Of a stretch of 64,000 nucleotides of DNA, positions 18,282 through 28,400 are shown in pieces. This DNA is from Planctomycetaceae bacterium (lineage in GTDB: Bacteria > Planctomycetota > Planctomycetia > Planctomycetales > Planctomycetaceae): NCBI GenBank assembly GCA_021732785.1, contig JAKFUG010000031.1, forward strand, positions 1 through 64,000, read 5' to 3'. Within the stretch, counting starts at the first letter, position 1, and each line of letters starts with the position of its first letter. Made by a program: the position numbers and the translations under genes. Under the pieces are notes generated by a model. It had not been told where the DNA came from. It made no database searches and worked only from the letters and a program-made list of their open reading frames with translations.

Positions 18282-19889
18282 TCACGCCGTTGCGATTCGC
18301 TTCACCACGACCGCGGTCAAATCGTCTTCGGCGTCCGCCCCGCCGCGGTAGTCGTCGAGTTGTTGGCGGAGTTGCGCGAGCAATCCACTCGCGCTCTGTT
18401 TTGATGCGTTTGCCGCTGCTTCGGCTAACCGCCGCGGTCCAAACAATTCGCCGCTGGGAGACCGGGATTCTTCCCAGCCATCGGTCGCGAGAAACAGACA
18501 GTCCCCCGGTTCCATGACGAACGATTCACCGCACGGAATCGCACCGACGGTGACACCCAAAACCGGCGCGGTGGAATGCAGTTCCCGGACGGTACCCGAT
18601 GAATTCACCACGATCGCGGTCAACCCGGCGGCCGCGTAATGCACCTCACGGCGGTCGGGGTGAATCGTGGCGATCAACAAACTGACAAACCGCCGGTCGC
18701 GGACATCGTGCGTGACAAATTCGTTGACCCGCGTGAGGAGCACACCGGGGTCCGCGGTGGCCACGGCTGTCGCGCGCAAGGACGCCCGCGTTTGTGCCAT
18801 CACGAGTGCCGACCCGAGTTCATGACCGCTGACATCGCCGATGACGATCGCCCAGTCGCCGTTGGCCAGGCGGAAATAATCGAACCAGTCACCGCCGACC
18901 GCATCCGTCGCCGCGGAAATCCCGGCGATGTCATACCCCGCGATCTCCGGCGCGTGTTGCGGTAAGAGCCCCACCTGCAACTCCCGCGCGACGCGCAGTT
19001 TTTCGCGCGTCGACACGAACTCGCCCTCGGCCCGATAGACCCGTCCATAGTCAATCAACAACCCGGCCAGCGGCACCGCATAGCCCACCAGTTTCAATCC
19101 TTGCCCCGTCACAAAGGCCACATCGAATTCACCCCGCGCGGCGAACGTCACATACGTTTCGCCCAGAATATGCGGGACCAAACTCAACATTAACCCGTAG
19201 GCAAACACGCTCGGATGCCGCCGATAAAACCGGGGCAACAGAATCCCCCCCGCAATGAGATAAATGATGAGTGCCACGCTATCCCACGGCCGGACGATGA
19301 TCGCCGCGGGGGCTATTGCCACCGGCAACGGGGAGAATTGACCACAGAACCGAATGAGGATGTACGTCGCACCGATACAGACGAAGGTGGCGGCGGCGAG
19401 AAATCCCAGCTTGAAACTGCCGATCTGTCGACCCACGGGACGGCCCAATGCAAAGGGTGCCGCACCGATGGCCACGACTCCCGCATGGAAGATCCGCGAG
19501 AGCGACCAGGTAAACGGGACGAATTGACCGTCGTCGACGACACTGCCGATGATGCGCGTCGCCGCGAGCGTTTGAAACGCATCCATACACCCGGCGAACA
19601 AGAGCGCCGCACCGACGATGGACGTCGCAAAGTTTCGCCGCAGCGCATGGTGGGCCATGGCACACGCCGCGGTCAGCAGAGCACAGCACACGCCGGTCCA
19701 TTGCAGAACCGTGTGGACGAACAGCCCCTGCAGCGAGCGGACGGTGGCATCAATCTGGCTGGGGGGAAGGGTGTTGGGTCCCGCCACGACCCAGCCAAAC
19801 TGCCCGGCGACGGACATCCCGATGGGGATTGCCGTGACCAGCATCACCGCGATGAAAAACCAGCGCGGTGCAGATTTGGGGGATTCCAT
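18282..19889 (-). CDS. membrane PP2C-family (SpoIIE-type) phosphatase with MASE-like sensor
   Basis: 535 residues from the ATG at 19889. The first about 270 residues hold eight or so hydrophobic segments, in a pattern like the MASE-type sensors (VLQWTGVCCALLTAACAMAH, FAGCMDAFQTLAATRIIG, VIAIGAAPFAL). The cytoplasmic half, about 300-535, is a PP2C/SpoIIE domain: ARELQVGLLPQ, DAVGGDWFDYFRL, IVIGDVSGHELGSALVMAQ, VLGVTVGAIPCG, FLATDGWEE and EDDLTAVVVK. The Asp residues of GGDWFD, GDVSGH and TDG are present, so metal-dependent Ser/Thr phosphatase activity is expected. A partner anti-sigma or anti-anti-sigma protein is not in the window. An alternative start at 20033 is unlikely. Confidence 0.85.
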   Translation of the reverse strand: MESPKSAPRWFFIAVMLVTAIPIGMSVAGQFGWVVAGPNTLPPSQIDATVRSLQGLFVHTVLQWTGVCCALLTAACAMAHHALRRNFATSIVGAALLFAGCMDAFQTLAATRIIGSVVDDGQFVPFTWSLSRIFHAGVVAIGAAPFALGRPVGRQIGSFKLGFLAAATFVCIGATYILIRFCGQFSPLPVAIAPAAIIVRPWDSVALIIYLIAGGILLPRFYRRHPSVFAYGLMLSLVPHILGETYVTFAARGEFDVAFVTGQGLKLVGYAVPLAGLLIDYGRVYRAEGEFVSTREKLRVARELQVGLLPQHAPEIAGYDIAGISAATDAVGGDWFDYFRLANGDWAIVIGDVSGHELGSALVMAQTRASLRATAVATADPGVLLTRVNEFVTHDVRDRRFVSLLIATIHPDRREVHYAAAGLTAIVVNSSGTVRELHSTAPVLGVTVGAIPCGESFVMEPGDCLFLATDGWEESRSPSGELFGPRRLAEAAANASKQSASGLLAQLRQQLDDYRGGADAEDDLTAVVVKRIATA

Positions 19890-20118
19890 ACGCCGGCGCG
19901 ACCTTGGAAATGGTGACTGTCGGCCGTCGCCGCGATCGGCGCAGGAAAGCACGATCTGTACCGGGCGATTCAACCTCGCAAAACTGTATCGACTGCCACG
20001 GTCAACTGCGAGTCTCGACCGACGGCGGATCATGTAAACGCAGAATGTTCACCGGCTTGGTCTGGAACGCCCGGCACGTTACCGTAGGGGACTGACGAAC
20101 ATGCTGCAGGAGTGATTC

Positions 20119-20496
20119 ATGGCGATGCCGAAGAACGTGCTGGGAAGCGAACTGGAAGTTTGCAGCCTCAGCCCGACCACGGGATTTTTTCGCGACGGTT
20201 GTTGTCGAACGGGCAAGGATGACGTCGGGTTGCACCTGGTTTGCACTCGCGTTACCGAAGAGTTTCTCGAGTTCTCTCAGAAACACGGAAATGACCTGTC
20301 CACACCCGTTCCCGAATGGGACTTTCCCGGTCTGCAGCCCGGCGATCAATGGTGTGTCTGTGTCGAACGCTGGAAAGAAGCCTACGAAGCCGGTGTCATT
20401 GCCCCGGTCGTTCTGGCCGCGACGCACATTTCCACATTGGAATTCGTCTCGCTGGAAGAACTCGCCGCACATGCCGCGGAAGAAGTGGATGATTGA
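20119..20496 (+). CDS. DUF2237 family protein
   Basis: 125 residues. The family signature is unmistakable: NVLGSELEVCSL, TGFFRDGCCRTGKDDVGLH, FSQKHGNDLSTPVPEW, FPGLQPGDQWCVC and VVLAATHISTLE. DUF2237 proteins are small, cytoplasmic and cysteine-containing, and their function is not established. The stop overlaps the region before the GT39 gene, which starts 33 bases later, so the two may be co-transcribed. Confidence 0.9.
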   Translation: MAMPKNVLGSELEVCSLSPTTGFFRDGCCRTGKDDVGLHLVCTRVTEEFLEFSQKHGNDLSTPVPEWDFPGLQPGDQWCVCVERWKEAYEAGVIAPVVLAATHISTLEFVSLEELAAHAAEEVDD

Positions 20497-20528
20497 CATC
20501 ACGACATCAACGGGCTGGCTGCGCTGCT

Positions 20529-22322
20529 ATGAATGCCCCACGGCTCGCGGATGACATCGCACACGCACCGCCCCTCGAATCCGTCGCCGGTCCGTATCGC
20601 CGACGTGAACGACTGGGCATTCTGACAATCCTCGGCGGTCATGCCCTTCTGCTGGCGTACTGCGGCTGGATGCACACTCCGGCCTGGGATGAAGTCGGCC
20701 ATCTTCCCGCCGGTGTGGCCCATTGGCAATCGGGCGTGTTTGACCTTTATCGCGTCAATCCGCCACTGGTACGAACCGCAGTGACGGCGCTGCCATTTCT
20801 CTGCGGCGCGCGGCTCGATTTCGAGGGAGCCACCATCACCTGTCCGCCATCCCGACGCTACGAATTCACCGATGGGGCCGCATGGATGCGTGCCGACGGG
20901 CTGGGCTTTCTGAACTATTTGCGAATGGCTCGTCTCTGTGCGATTCCGTTCTCACTCTTCGCCGGGTGGATGTGTTACCACGCGGCGCGAACGATGTACG
21001 GCATTCCGTCCGCGTTTATGGCCTTGCTGTTGTGGTGTACCTCGCCGATGGTCATCGGTCACGCCAGTCTGATCACGCCCGATGTGGGGGCGGCGGCCAC
21101 GGCCGCGTTCGCCGTCTGGACGTATTCCGAATGGTTCCAACGCCCGACGCGTGGCACAACGATCCTCGCCGGCGTGGGACTCGGGCTGGCGCTGCTGACC
21201 AAATTCACCAATTTGTTGCTGGGCGTGATGCTCGTCACGCTGCTGAGTTACCGCCTGTTTCGACCGGGGGCGCAGCAGCCGCAACGCTGGTGCTGGGGCC
21301 TTCAATTCATCGGCATCGGGCTCCTGGCGCTCTATCTCGTGAACTTGGGTTACGGGTTTGAGCGCGTCGGCATGCGTCTCGGCGATTACCCGTTTATTAG
21401 CGCCGCCTTCAGTGGTGCTTCTTCCGAGCAGAAGAACCCGGAAGGCAACCGCTTTGCGGGAACGTTCCTCGGCACGATTCCGGTCCCGTTGCCGGAGAAT
21501 TATCTGCTGGGGATCGATGTCCAGAAACGGGAATTCGAGCAAAAGAAGATGTCGTACCTTCGCGGCGAATGGCGACACGGGGGCTGGCTGCACTATTACG
21601 TCTATGCGTTCTTGGTCAAAGAACCGCTGGGCACGCTCGCGCTGCTCACATTCGCGCTGGGACGATTGCCGTGGGCGACGCGCCAAATCCAGGTGCGAAC
21701 ACTCTCCTGCCTGGTCTTTCCCGCGGCGATGTGCTTTGGCTTCGTCAGCCTGCAGACGGGATTCAATCACCACTTTCGTTATGTCTTGCCCGCGTATCCG
21801 TTCCTGTACGTACTGGCATCTTCGGCCGCCGTTCCTGTACGTTCCCTTTCTTCAAGTCGATGGTGCATCGTCGCTTCGGTGCTGGTGCTGGCCACGGCGC
21901 TGGAATCATTTTCGGTCTTCCCCCATTCGCTGTCATTCTTGAACCGCGCCGCCGGGGGACCGGAGAACGGTCCGCGGCACTTGCTGAACAGCAATCTCGA
22001 TTGGGGACAAGACGTTCTGGGACTGGCAGCATGGGCGAAAGATCATCCCGCAGCCCGTCCGTTGCAGATCGATTTCTGGGGCGGATTCCGCCCGAAAGAC
22101 CTGCCTCTGTGGGACGGCAACGTGATCCATCGCGGCTGGACTGAACAAGATGCGGCCGCCTTTGCCGCCGGGGGATTGCGCGACCGTTGGGTTGCGCTGA
22201 GCGTCAACAAGATTTACGAGCCGCCGGGACCAGCCGATCGCTACCGATATTTCCGCACGCACCCGCCGGATGCGAGGGTCGGATACAGCATTTACATTTA
22301 TGATTTGACGCGAGTGCCATGA
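20529..22322 (+). CDS. GT39-type (ArnT/PMT-like) membrane glycosyltransferase
   Basis: 597 residues from the ATG at 20529; a TTG at 20493 would add 12. About ten membrane segments begin near residue 35 (LTILGGHALLLAYCGW). The loop HTPAWDEVGHLPAGVAHW carries the Asp-Glu pair that is catalytic in GT39 enzymes, followed by YRVNPPLVR. Such enzymes transfer a sugar from polyprenyl phosphate to lipid or protein. The C-terminal third has GGPENGPRHLLNSNLDWGQ, a conserved loop in planctomycete homologues. The donor and acceptor are unknown. Confidence 0.8.
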   Translation: MNAPRLADDIAHAPPLESVAGPYRRRERLGILTILGGHALLLAYCGWMHTPAWDEVGHLPAGVAHWQSGVFDLYRVNPPLVRTAVTALPFLCGARLDFEGATITCPPSRRYEFTDGAAWMRADGLGFLNYLRMARLCAIPFSLFAGWMCYHAARTMYGIPSAFMALLLWCTSPMVIGHASLITPDVGAAATAAFAVWTYSEWFQRPTRGTTILAGVGLGLALLTKFTNLLLGVMLVTLLSYRLFRPGAQQPQRWCWGLQFIGIGLLALYLVNLGYGFERVGMRLGDYPFISAAFSGASSEQKNPEGNRFAGTFLGTIPVPLPENYLLGIDVQKREFEQKKMSYLRGEWRHGGWLHYYVYAFLVKEPLGTLALLTFALGRLPWATRQIQVRTLSCLVFPAAMCFGFVSLQTGFNHHFRYVLPAYPFLYVLASSAAVPVRSLSSSRWCIVASVLVLATALESFSVFPHSLSFLNRAAGGPENGPRHLLNSNLDWGQDVLGLAAWAKDHPAARPLQIDFWGGFRPKDLPLWDGNVIHRGWTEQDAAAFAAGGLRDRWVALSVNKIYEPPGPADRYRYFRTHPPDARVGYSIYIYDLTRVP

Positions 22323-22357
22323 AGTTGTCTTCCACTGCGGATGATCTGCTCAACATT

Positions 22358-22424
22358 TGAGCGGCACGGCGTTAGCCGCCGGTGTCTCGTCCAGACAAAC
22401 CGGCGGCTAGCGCCGTGCCGCTCA
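22358..22424. repeat. inverted repeat, TGAGCGGCACGGCG family
   Basis: A 26-base arm (22358-22383) pairs with 22399-22424, with one G-U mismatch and a 15-base loop. It lies between the convergent stops of the GT39 gene and the Dabb gene. The same arms recur at 37927-37988, where the match is perfect. Confidence 0.9.
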
Positions 22425-22443
22425 TGTGAACTCGTTAAATACG

Positions 22444-22845
22444 CTACTTCTTCGCCCAATAGTCGAAGACGAGCACTTTCTCGATCCGTGGGCCGACGAG
22501 CTTTTTGAACTCTTCGTGCGCTGGATGCGGCAGGTAAATCTCGCGGGCTTTTTCGTCGGCGAACGTCACCAGAAAACCGTGCGTGAATCCCGCGGCAACC
22601 CCTTCCGGGCTGTTGTCCGTACCCCATTCGAAGTCCTTGATGACGTCAATTTTCTTCGGCAGCGCCGCGAACGCATCCGCGACTTCCTGAACCTGCGCCG
22701 GCGTCACCTCGGTCTTGAACTTGAACAGCACGACATGCCGCAACATCTTTTCGTTCTTCTCCGCCGCGATATTTTGCGTCATCTGTGCAGTTCCCCAAGC
22801 CACGAGCAATCCTGCAACAACCAACCATTCCCACTTCGATTTCAT
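22444..22845 (-). CDS. exported Dabb-domain (stress-responsive alpha/beta barrel) protein
   Basis: 133 residues. The N-terminus is a signal anchor (KWEWLVVAGLLVAWGTAQM). A GGGGAAA lies just before the ATG. The Dabb fold follows: LRHVVLFKFKTEVTPAQVQEV, then DAFAALPKKIDVIKDFEWG, then THGFLVTFADEKAREIYLPH and HEEFKKLVGPRIEKVLVFDY. The pattern is complete for a single ferredoxin-like domain that dimerises into a barrel. Dabb proteins are often associated with stress responses, and the ligand is unknown. Confidence 0.88.
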   Translation of the reverse strand: MKSKWEWLVVAGLLVAWGTAQMTQNIAAEKNEKMLRHVVLFKFKTEVTPAQVQEVADAFAALPKKIDVIKDFEWGTDNSPEGVAAGFTHGFLVTFADEKAREIYLPHPAHEEFKKLVGPRIEKVLVFDYWAKK

Positions 22846-23222
22846 CTCGTTTCCCCTTCATTCTTGGAGGCGAATCACCTAGCGATACGCTACGAACAAC
22901 CGACCCGAGTCGCAAGTAAACTCTGGCATACCGCAAGAACTCGTCATACAATGCAGTCGCAATTCTGAATTGGACAAGTCGGGGTTCGGCACTGTCAGGC
23001 CGCACGCGAGATAGGCGCGAGCGGCGGCACGAGTGTTCCCGGTGATGCCACGAGACGCTCGCTGCTTCCCGCTCGGGACGTTCCATCTCACGTAGACCTC
23101 TCAGACCGGTCACCGACCGCGGTCGTGAGGACGGTCTTGCTCATTCTCGGTGCGTTCATTCTGAACCTCCGGGCCGACTCCTCAGCCGCAGAGACCGGAC
23201 TCATGCCCGAGGAGAGGACTCC
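22846..23222. other. 377-base spacer between divergent genes
   Basis: This stretch lies between the Dabb gene (minus) and the EF-G-like gene (plus), so it must contain the promoters of both. I find no convincing -35/-10 pair, no hairpin with a T-tract and no open frame with family-like features. An AGGAGAGGA just before 23223 is the ribosome binding site for the EF-G-like gene. Confidence 0.5.
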
Positions 23223-25328
23223 ATGTCGAAGTATCGCACCGAACAAATTCGCAACATTGTGCTTGTCGGACACGGCGCGGTGGGAAAGACCACACTCGCC
23301 GATCTGCTGCTGTTCAAGTCGGGTGTCGGCACGCGAGCCGGGTCCGTCGACGATGGCACCAGCCAACTCGACATCGATGACGAAGAACGCCAGCGGCATT
23401 TCAGCATCTCATCAGCGATGGTCCACTTCGAACACCACGGCGTCCGTGTGAATGTGATCGACACGCCCGGCTATCCGGACTTCGTCGGGCAGGCCATTTC
23501 CGCGCTGTGCGCCGCCGAAACCGCCGTCGTGGTGATCAACGCGGCGGCGGGAATTGAAGCCAACACCCGACGGACGTTTGATCTCGCGGGGAAAGCCCAT
23601 CTCGCGCGCTTCATCGTCGTCAACAAACTCGATCAGGAAAACATCGACTTCCGCAACATCGTATCGACTCTGCAAGAAACGTTCGGCCGCCATTGCGTGC
23701 CGATGAACGTCCCCGCCGGTCATGGGGCGAGCTTCAAGGGTGTGGTCTCAACCCTCCGTCCCGACGCCGCCAGTAACGGCTCCGCGGCAATGGCGTCCGA
23801 ATATGGTGCCGCGCTCTTGGAAGCGATTATCGAAGCCGATGAAGAATTGATGGAGCGGTATCTCGAAGGCGAAACGCTGGCGGCCGATGAAATCCTCGGC
23901 GGGGCCATCAAGGCCGTGGCCACGGGAACGTTGATCCCCATTTTCTGCACCTCCGCACGCAATGGCGCGGGCCTTCCCGAGTTCCTCGATGCCATTGTCG
24001 ACTTCGCATTGTCGCCCGGAGAAATGGTTCGCCACGGCCGTAATGAATCGGGCAACGAGGTGGATGTCCCGGCCGCCGACGATGCGCCGTTGATTGCCCA
24101 GGTCTTCAAAACGCGCATCGATCCCTTCGTCTCGAAGATGAGTTTCCTGCGGGTGTTTTCCGGCAAATTGACGAAGGACTCCACCGTTCGCGATCTCCGC
24201 ACGGGGAAGGGGATCAAGATCCACCAGTTGCTCGATGTGCAGGGCGGACAAGTCGAAGCCGTGGATGAAGCGCATGCCGGGGATGTGATTGCGGTTGCGA
24301 AGATCGACGATTTCCAGGTCGGCGACACCATCGTCAGCAACGGCGATGGCGTGATGCTGCCGACGATGAGTTTTCCGACGCCAATGATCGGCCTCGCCGT
24401 CGAACCGAAGAGTCGGTCCGATCAGCAGAAAATTTCCGGGGCGCTGCACAAAATCGAAGAGGAAGACCCGACGTTCCGCGTGTCGCGCGATCCGCAGACG
24501 CACGAAATGGTGATGCGCGGGATGAGCGAATTGCACCTGCAAATCGTGCAGGATCGACTCCATCGCCGCGAGAAGGTCGACATTGTCACTCATCCGCCGA
24601 AGGTGCCGTACCGCGAAACGATTCTCCAACAGGCCGAGGGAAGTTACCGTCACAAGAAGCAGTCCGGCGGTTCGGGACAATTCGCGGAAGTGCATCTCCG
24701 GGTCTATCCGTTGCCGAACGACATCGACCCGGGCGAGCACTTCACCCGGGCGCGGTTTGAATCGTTGCGATCATTCCACTACGACCGCGATCTGAACTTT
24801 GCGTTTCTGGATTGTGTCTCCGGGGGAACGGTCCCGAACCAGTTCATTCCCGCGGTGGAGAAGGGCATCCGCGAACAGATGGACCTGGGTGTGCTCGCCG
24901 GTTATCAGGTGCAGGACTGCGCGGTCGCCTTGTTCTTCGGCAAAGATCACCCCGTGGACAGCAACGAAGCGGCCTTCCGCACCGCCGCGGCGCATTGTTT
25001 CCGCGAGGTCTTCATGAAGGCCAAGCCGGCGCTGCTGGAACCGATCATGCAACTCGACGTGATTGTGCCCGGCGAAAAGCTGGGGGACATCAGTAGCGAT
25101 CTCAATACCCGCCGCGGTCGGGTCGAAGGAATCGAGTCGCTTCCCAGCGGCATGCAGCAGGTAACCGCCCGGGCACCCCTCGCGGAACTCACCACCTACG
25201 GTCGCACCCTGTCGGGACTCACCGGCGGACAGGGTGCGTTCACCGTCAGTCTGGGCCATTACGAAATGGTTCCCGCGAACGAGCAACACAAAATCGTCGC
25301 CGCATCGGGCGTGCATCACGCAGAGTAG
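23223..25328 (+). CDS. elongation factor G-like GTPase (EF-G paralogue)
   Basis: 701 residues, the length of EF-G. Motifs are G1 GHGAVGKTT (16-24), G3 DTPGYPDF (80-87) and G4 NKLDQEN. EF-G domains II-V follow, including GMSELHLQIVQDRL and the RRGRVEGIE end motif of domain V. True EF-G has AHIDAGKTT, a switch I RGITI and DTPGHVDF. Here the catalytic His is Tyr84 and the switch I Thr is not visible (RQRHFSI). It is therefore a divergent paralogue, like the actinobacterial FusA2 group, and may have a slow or altered GTPase. No str-operon neighbours are present. Confidence 0.88.
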   Translation: MSKYRTEQIRNIVLVGHGAVGKTTLADLLLFKSGVGTRAGSVDDGTSQLDIDDEERQRHFSISSAMVHFEHHGVRVNVIDTPGYPDFVGQAISALCAAETAVVVINAAAGIEANTRRTFDLAGKAHLARFIVVNKLDQENIDFRNIVSTLQETFGRHCVPMNVPAGHGASFKGVVSTLRPDAASNGSAAMASEYGAALLEAIIEADEELMERYLEGETLAADEILGGAIKAVATGTLIPIFCTSARNGAGLPEFLDAIVDFALSPGEMVRHGRNESGNEVDVPAADDAPLIAQVFKTRIDPFVSKMSFLRVFSGKLTKDSTVRDLRTGKGIKIHQLLDVQGGQVEAVDEAHAGDVIAVAKIDDFQVGDTIVSNGDGVMLPTMSFPTPMIGLAVEPKSRSDQQKISGALHKIEEEDPTFRVSRDPQTHEMVMRGMSELHLQIVQDRLHRREKVDIVTHPPKVPYRETILQQAEGSYRHKKQSGGSGQFAEVHLRVYPLPNDIDPGEHFTRARFESLRSFHYDRDLNFAFLDCVSGGTVPNQFIPAVEKGIREQMDLGVLAGYQVQDCAVALFFGKDHPVDSNEAAFRTAAAHCFREVFMKAKPALLEPIMQLDVIVPGEKLGDISSDLNTRRGRVEGIESLPSGMQQVTARAPLAELTTYGRTLSGLTGGQGAFTVSLGHYEMVPANEQHKIVAASGVHHAE

Positions 25329-25343
25329 TTTGTCTTCCAGAAG

Positions 25344-25422
25344 CCCAGGGTTTCTGAACCCTGGGTCTCTTTTCGATTCATAATCTGCGAGTGAAGAGGA
25401 CCCACGGTTCAGAAACCGTGGG
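25344..25422. repeat. two tandem CCCA-type hairpins
   Basis: The first hairpin pairs 25344-25352 with 25357-25365; the second pairs 25401-25409 with 25414-25422. Each has the flank AAGCCCA or GACCCA and a stem of nine base pairs. The flanks and stem lengths are as in the copies at 2227 and 47772. They lie between the EF-G-like stop (+) and the stop of the large gene at 25430 (-). Confidence 0.8.
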
Positions 25423-25429
25423 CTTCCTT

Positions 25430-28400
25430 TCACGTCCCCGGTTTGCGTTTGCGGCCGGTGAGCGGGTCGCGCCATTGCCGCAGTTGCTGCTTGGTTTCCC
25501 GCAGGTTGAGCAGACTCGGCGGCAAATCGAGGTCCGCGTCGAGATCGAGCGATCCAATGGATTGGTCGGCATGCTGCACGCGGTTGAGTTCGTCCTCGAG
25601 CTGTCGCAGCCACGGCGGGACTTCCAATCCCGACCCCGATGTCGACTTCAGATAATCATCGACCAGTTTCTGCAACAAACGGAACGGGTCGGGGCGATGG
25701 GAAATCGCTCCGCGCGATTTCGGCGGCGGTTCGGGCGAAGTGCTGGCACACGCCGGGCCAATGAGCGCGGCCATCGTGTTCACCGAAAGTGGTTTCACGA
25801 ACCGTTCGCGGAGATGGTTGCTGATCGACGGCAACCGCATGCCGTATTGCCGTTCGAGCTTGGTGAGATCGGCTAAATGCCGGTCGGCCATGTCTTCCGT
25901 CTTCGTGGAAAACACGTCTTCCCAAATTTGCGCGGCGTCATCCTTTCCCGTGCGGGACAACACCTCATGCGCCAGGCTGACCGGCACGAGGTTCCACGCA
26001 TCGCGGTCGTAGGTCGTTTCCAGCCGGAGAAAATCGAGCAGCGAATGAAACACTTCGCCGTAATCGGATTGCGTGGTCGTGGTGTTGTATTCGAGGAACC
26101 GGTCGTACCGTTCGACGACGATCTGATAAATCAAACGGAGATGATCGATCGCATCTTCGCGCGTGATTTCACCGTCTTCGATGTCGCGCAGCAGCTTGAG
26201 GGGATGCAGCGGATCCTCATTCTCCAGCAGGTAATCCAGAAACCGGTCGACGCCCTGATGCAGGATCGCGCGCACATTACCGAGCGTGAGTTGCCGGGCA
26301 TGGAAGAGTTCGCCGCCGTATTTCTGAATGAACGTTTTGGTCTCGTCCCACACGCCGTCGAGCTTCAACGCTTCCACGGTCGACAACCGCATGGTGCTGC
26401 TATGTTCGAGCCATTGATCGAGGTACAACTCGACAATCGACCCGACGAATTCGATCAACTCTTCATCCGTGAACCGACCCGACTTCCACCGCGTGGATGC
26501 CTGAATGACGGCTTCCAGCGAACTTTTCAGCGCGATGCGGAAGAGGCGGTCGTACTCGGTGACCGCCAAACCCTGCGGACGCGAAGCCCGCTCCATTTGT
26601 TGCGCCGTTCGCAGCACGTGCCAGGTTTCCCGTAGCAAGCCGAGCTTCGGCAGATGACGCAGCAGAAACCGCATGAGGGCCTGCATCGTCCGGGCGGCGA
26701 GAATCTGCGCGGGAGCACCGCCGTGATCGAGCGGCACGTACAACAGCGGCTCTTTCTTCAGCGCCCGCAGCAAGCCCGGCAGCGCTTTGCGGACTTCCGC
26801 CGCGTCGCCACGCACCAGGGAACGGAAGAGGGCCAGACTGCTGGCTTCCACTGGCCCGCGGTCACCCTTCGGCGGACTTTCCGGCAACGCGGCCCACAAG
26901 ACCCACTGCGCCGTACGGAACGACACAATCGTCGACAACGTCACCTGCACCAGATACAGCTTCGTCTGCAACTGGGCATCATATTCGACGTTGGCATCGT
27001 GATCCCCCGCGGGTGCGGAGAGTTCGCGCTCCCACAGTTCGTTGCACAACCGTTCGAGATCGCGCTGCACATCGACCACGCGGCTTAACCACACGCCGAG
27101 GTGTTCCACCGCCTCGTTGGGCAGCGATTCTTCGGCGGCGCTTCGGCCGCATAAAGATGCGGCCACCTGCCATAACCGGGCGAGTGTTCGCAAGAACTGC
27201 AGCCGCGGCTCTAGCAACCGTTCAAAGACTTCGAATTCACCGGCGTCAGGGATCCCGCCGCGGTCGTCGGCCGTATCGCTGAACTGGCCATCGTCGGCGC
27301 TGTCCCGGAACGTGACCCCTTCGTAAGCCGCCCCGTAGAGTTCGCGGTCGGGATCGTCGTCTTCGGGGCCTTCATTCGTTTCCTGAGTGATGTTGCCGAC
27401 GGCCGCCTCATTCAAACGCGGCACCAGCCAGAAATCGCCGGCGTTGGCTTCCAGATAGGCGAACAACCGCCGCAACAACGGCCAAATCTGCGAATTCGCC
27501 GCGGTGGCTTTCTCGGCACGTTCGGTGCTGGCGAGATCGCCGAGAGAATCAATCCAGCGGCTGAGCAAGCGATCGAACGACAACGGTCCTGCCACAAGGC
27601 CCACGTCATCGGCTTGCGACAACCATTGCATCAACAAGCCCAGCGACGCCACGAGATCGTTGCGATCGAGCAGGGCGGAAACCACCTGCGCGTAAGCCCG
27701 CGCGGTCTGAAACTCCTGCACGTGCTCGCGCCAGAAGGGAATTTGCCCGGCGGCTTCTCCGGCAGCACGCCATTCGGCCAGTGCCCGGGCCACCCGCCGC
27801 GCGGAATCGAGATGATCCTGCGCAAGCACCGTCGGCAAATCCTGCACGGTCACCGAACCGAACCGGTCCCAGAAATCGGCGAAGCGTTCAAACCGCCGGT
27901 CGACATCCGTAACAATCAGCGTCATCGCCCGTGCCGCGGCCTCTTCCAGGACGCGGGTGTAGCTTTCGAGAATCCCTTCGACCAGTTGCAACAGCACTTC
28001 GATCCGCTGGTCGGGAACGCTGTCTTCGCGAGTGGTGAAGAGCGGGAATTGGCCTTGAAAACCGAGGATATTCCACGGATCGACCAAAGCGCCACAGGCA
28101 ATGCCGCGATGCAAATTGTCTTCCGCTTCACCGAGTAACGTGACCGCTTCGTTAACTTTTCCCTGATCGACGGCTTGCTTGATGGCGGCGATCCGCCATT
28201 GGATTTCGCTTTCAAACCGAGCCGACGCCGAGGGGATGATCGCCGCTTGTTTCCGGGCCGCTTCCGGTCGGGCCATGCGGGCATACAGGTACGCCACGTG
28301 CCGGCGCTGGACCTGCTGCGTTCCATACTGCGCGAGATAGAAGTTGAGATATTGCCGGACGTGGCCGAACGGTTGCTGGGTGGTTTGTGCATGCTTGTTG

